Assembly: GCA_025359705.1 (NCBI GenBank)
Contig: JANYFS010000112.1
Coordinates: 1-7,967 of the forward strand
Source of the DNA: Deinococcales bacterium
GTDB taxonomy: Bacteria; Deinococcota; Deinococci; Deinococcales; Deinococcaceae
Length of the DNA stretch: 7,967 bases
Direction: 5' to 3'
Positions within the stretch are counted from its first letter, which is position 1. The number at the start of each line of letters is the position of its first letter. The translations under genes and the position numbers were made by a program. The notes under the pieces were generated by a model. It searched no databases. It saw only the letters and a list, made by a program, of their open reading frames with translations, and was not told the DNA's origin. Positions 6,284 to 7,967 of this stretch are shown piece by piece.

Positions 6284-7967
6284 TCAATTGAGTGCGCTCG
6301 AGGGAACTGCTGCTTTGTCCCCGATCCATTCGCTTTCGTCCGAAATGCGGTAGGCATACCCTTGTTCTGCCAAAAAGAGCTGGCGGTGGTGGGCAAAATC
6401 CTCTTCTTTACTTTCGCGGGTGACAATCGAGTAAAAATGCGCGGTCTCCCCCGACTTTTTGGGACGTAATAACCGCCCCAAACGCTGGGCTTCTTCCTGC
6501 CTCGAGCCAAAAGCTCCCGAAACCTGCACCAAAACTTGGGCCTCGGGCAAGTCTAAAGCAAAGTTACCCACTTTGGACAACACAATCCTCGAGATTTTGC
6601 CCGCACGAAAGGCTTCAAACACCCGCTCGCGTTCGGCCTGTTTGGTGTCGCCAATAATCAGGGGGCATTCCAAATCTGCGGCAATCAACTCGAGCTGATC
6701 CAAATACTGCCCAATAATCAGGGTGGGAACATCGCCATGCAATTCCAAAATGCGCTGCACCAGATCGCGCTTGACGGGGTTTTCGGCGGCAATGCGGAAT
6801 TTATTTTTTTCTTCGCTGACTGCGTAACTCAGGCGGTCTTGTTCGGGCAAACGGGTTCGCACCTCGCAGCACACCGCCGTGGCAATCCAACCCCGCGCCT
6901 CGAGGTCTTTCCAAGGCAAATCGTAGCGCTTGGGGCCGATCAAACTAAACACGTCGCCTTCGCGTCCGTCTTCACGAATCAGGGTGGCAGTCAGGCCCAG
7001 CCGCCTGCGGGCCTGCACTTCGGTGGTCATGCGAAACACGGGGGCGGGCAGCAAATGCACCTCGTCATAGATAATCAAACCCCATTCGCTGGATTTGAAC
7101 AGCTCCATATGCGGATACTGGGCCACGTCTGCGGCTGCCTCGTCGCCATATTCCGCATTCTCTTGCTCTTGGTCTTTCTTTTTACTTCTTTTGCGGTGGG
7201 TCAGCATTTGATAGGTACAAATGGTGATGGCGGCGATGGCCTTGCGATCCGCGCCATATTCCACCACATCCTCAGCATCCAGATCGGTTTTCTCGAGGAT
7301 TTCCCGCCGCCACTGTTGCACACTGGTGCGGTTGGTGGTCAATACCAAGGTGCGTTGCCCAATCAGGCTCATGGTTTGGATGCCCACCATGGTTTTACCA
7401 CTGCCAGGCGGCAGCACAATCACCCCAGAGCCGCCGGTTTTGGCTCCCGCCTGATAAAAAACATTCGCGGCCTCGAGCTGATAATCGCGCACTTGGGTGC
7501 GTTTTGCCAGCGGTATGGCAAACTCGAGCCCTTCGGTAAAGCCCGCCAAATCTTCGACAGGATAACCCAGCTCGAGCAGAGTTTGTTTGACCACCCCACG
7601 GTTGAGCAGCGGCACACCCACCGCGTAGTCGCCCATTGCTTCGCTGAGAAACACCGCCAAACGCTTATTTCGCCGCAGCTCGAGCAATAGGGCTTTGTCC
7701 TCTTTTCCCACCTCGAGGGCCAGTTGCGGCCCCGCCTCGAGCAAGCGAATCCGTCCCCAGCGGCCCGCCAGTTCGCGCACATCGGTCAGAACATTTTGTG
7801 GCACAGGATATTTGGCAAAATCCTCGAGGGCCGCCAGCATCTGTTCGGGTTTGACTCCGCTGGCGGTGGCATTCCACAGCGACAACGGGGTGATGCGGTA
7901 AGTGTGCAAATGTTCGGGACTTTTCTCGAGTTCGGCAAAGGGCGCGATTGCCGCCCGTGCTGCCTCG
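6284..7967 (-). CDS. xpb: XPB/Rad25-type superfamily 2 DNA helicase, N-terminus outside the window
   Basis: An ATP-dependent 3'-5' DNA helicase of the bacterial XPB (ERCC3-like) family, close in layout to M. tuberculosis Rv0861c. Residue numbers here count from a TTG at 7909. The frame continues upstream without a stop to the edge, and those 19 codons (with IAPFAELEKSPEHLHTY) match the family, so the true start lies beyond 7967. Order: XPB N-terminal damage-recognition-like domain (about 1-60), RDYQ (141-144), Walker A PPGSGKT (167-173), motif Ia region (191-200), DEVH box (282-285), LTAT (306-309), the XPB-specific RED motif (312-314), and motif VI QRLGRLLRP (475-483). All key residues are present. 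Compared with the mycobacterial protein there is an extra charged segment at about 240-264, before the DEVH box. It heads a probable operon with the 125- and 909-residue genes. Likely role is DNA repair or a related unwinding task. Confidence 0.95.
   Translation of the reverse strand, partial: EAARAAIAPFAELEKSPEHLHTYRITPLSLWNATASGVKPEQMLAALEDFAKYPVPQNVLTDVRELAGRWGRIRLLEAGPQLALEVGKEDKALLLELRRNKRLAVFLSEAMGDYAVGVPLLNRGVVKQTLLELGYPVEDLAGFTEGLEFAIPLAKRTQVRDYQLEAANVFYQAGAKTGGSGVIVLPPGSGKTMVGIQTMSLIGQRTLVLTTNRTSVQQWRREILEKTDLDAEDVVEYGADRKAIAAITICTYQMLTHRKRSKKKDQEQENAEYGDEAAADVAQYPHMELFKSSEWGLIIYDEVHLLPAPVFRMTTEVQARRRLGLTATLIREDGREGDVFSLIGPKRYDLPWKDLEARGWIATAVCCEVRTRLPEQDRLSYAVSEEKNKFRIAAENPVKRDLVQRILELHGDVPTLIIGQYLDQLELIAADLECPLIIGDTKQAERERVFEAFRAGKISRIVLSKVGNFALDLPEAQVLVQVSGAFGSRQEEAQRLGRLLRPKKSGETAHFYSIVTRESKEEDFAHHRQLFLAEQGYAYRISDESEWIGDKAAVPSSALN

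Larger units (their letters stand above)
1..7967. repeat. Highly iterated palindrome CTCGAG across the whole window
   Basis: Counting by eye gives about 69 copies of CTCGAG, near one per 115 bases, where about two would be expected by chance at even base composition. Copies occur in all six genes and in the 2930-3088 intergenic region, most often with G or C on both sides. Density is highest in the left 3 kb (about one per 90 bases) and lowest in the 909-residue gene (about one per 160). In the coding frame they often read Leu-Glu, but other frames are also used, so the signal is at the DNA level. It is comparable in kind to HIP1 (GCGATCGC) in cyanobacteria. Confidence 0.93.

Noticed and set aside
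6284..6300. Inverted repeat TGAAC-C-GTTCA at the helicase stop as a terminator
   Set aside because: The stem is only five base pairs and no T run follows it.
6650..6725. Repeated CCAATAATCAGGG
   Set aside because: Both copies encode the similar peptide stretch LIIG in the helicase; this is protein-level similarity of neighbouring strands, not a DNA element.
6737..7690. Long open frame of 317 codons on the plus strand
   Set aside because: It is antisense to the helicase motifs, has low-complexity His/Gln-rich content typical of a shadow frame and matches no family.
7907..7909. TTG as the start codon of the XPB helicase
   Set aside because: The 19 codons upstream stay open to the window edge and encode IAPFAELEKSPEHLHTY, which is conserved in bacterial XPB proteins, so the real start lies outside the window.
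1..7967. CTCGAG copies as a CRISPR array or as transposon ends
   Set aside because: The copies are only six bases long, irregularly spaced and lie within conserved coding sequence; no spacer pattern, transposase or target duplication is present.

Overview
All six protein-coding genes in this window lie on the minus strand, so the locus reads from right to left. Base composition is moderately GC-rich, in the mid-50s percent by eye. The palindrome CTCGAG is scattered at roughly one copy per 115 bases. A bacterial XPB helicase next to a Helicase_C_3/WYL-type partner is known from Actinobacteria (the Rv0861c/Rv0862c pair of Mycobacterium tuberculosis) and from some Deinococcota, Chloroflexota and spirochaetes. 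The moderate GC and the XPB pair make a non-actinobacterial lineage such as Deinococcota plausible, but the sequence alone does not settle it.

Right half (about 3089-7967), DNA-repair helicase module. An XPB-type superfamily 2 helicase is cut at its N-terminus by the window edge. After a 91-base gap comes a 125-residue protein of unknown role. Its stop overlaps by ATGA the start of a 909-residue protein that carries an XPB/Ssl2-like helicase-associated domain and a WYL-like C-terminus. The helicase and the 909-residue protein share a recognisable 55-residue module (22 identical positions, no gaps). The three genes probably form one operon for a DNA transaction such as damage processing.

Middle (2930-3088), a 159-base intergenic region. 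It holds a candidate sigma-70 promoter, a perfect 14-bp-arm palindrome just upstream of the next gene's ribosome binding site, two CTCGAG copies and a 12-bp direct repeat. A 27-nt core of this palindrome recurs without mismatch about 1 kb downstream, inside the coding sequence of the next gene.

Left half (1-2929), a tightly packed cassette. It holds an ATP-grasp ligase, a GNAT/FemAB-like acyltransferase coupled to it by an ATGA overlap, and the N-terminal part of a YhcG/DUF1016-type protein that runs off the left edge. The ligase and acyltransferase look like consecutive steps of an uncharacterised amide- or peptide-forming pathway; no substrate can be read from the sequence. The YhcG-type protein belongs to the PD-(D/E)XK nuclease superfamily and is probably cotranscribed by position rather than linked by function.

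No tRNA, rRNA, CRISPR array, insertion sequence or transposase was seen. The most unusual signals are the CTCGAG iteration, the identical palindrome shared by a 5' leader and a coding region, the small protein between the helicase genes, and three independent in-frame micro-duplications.
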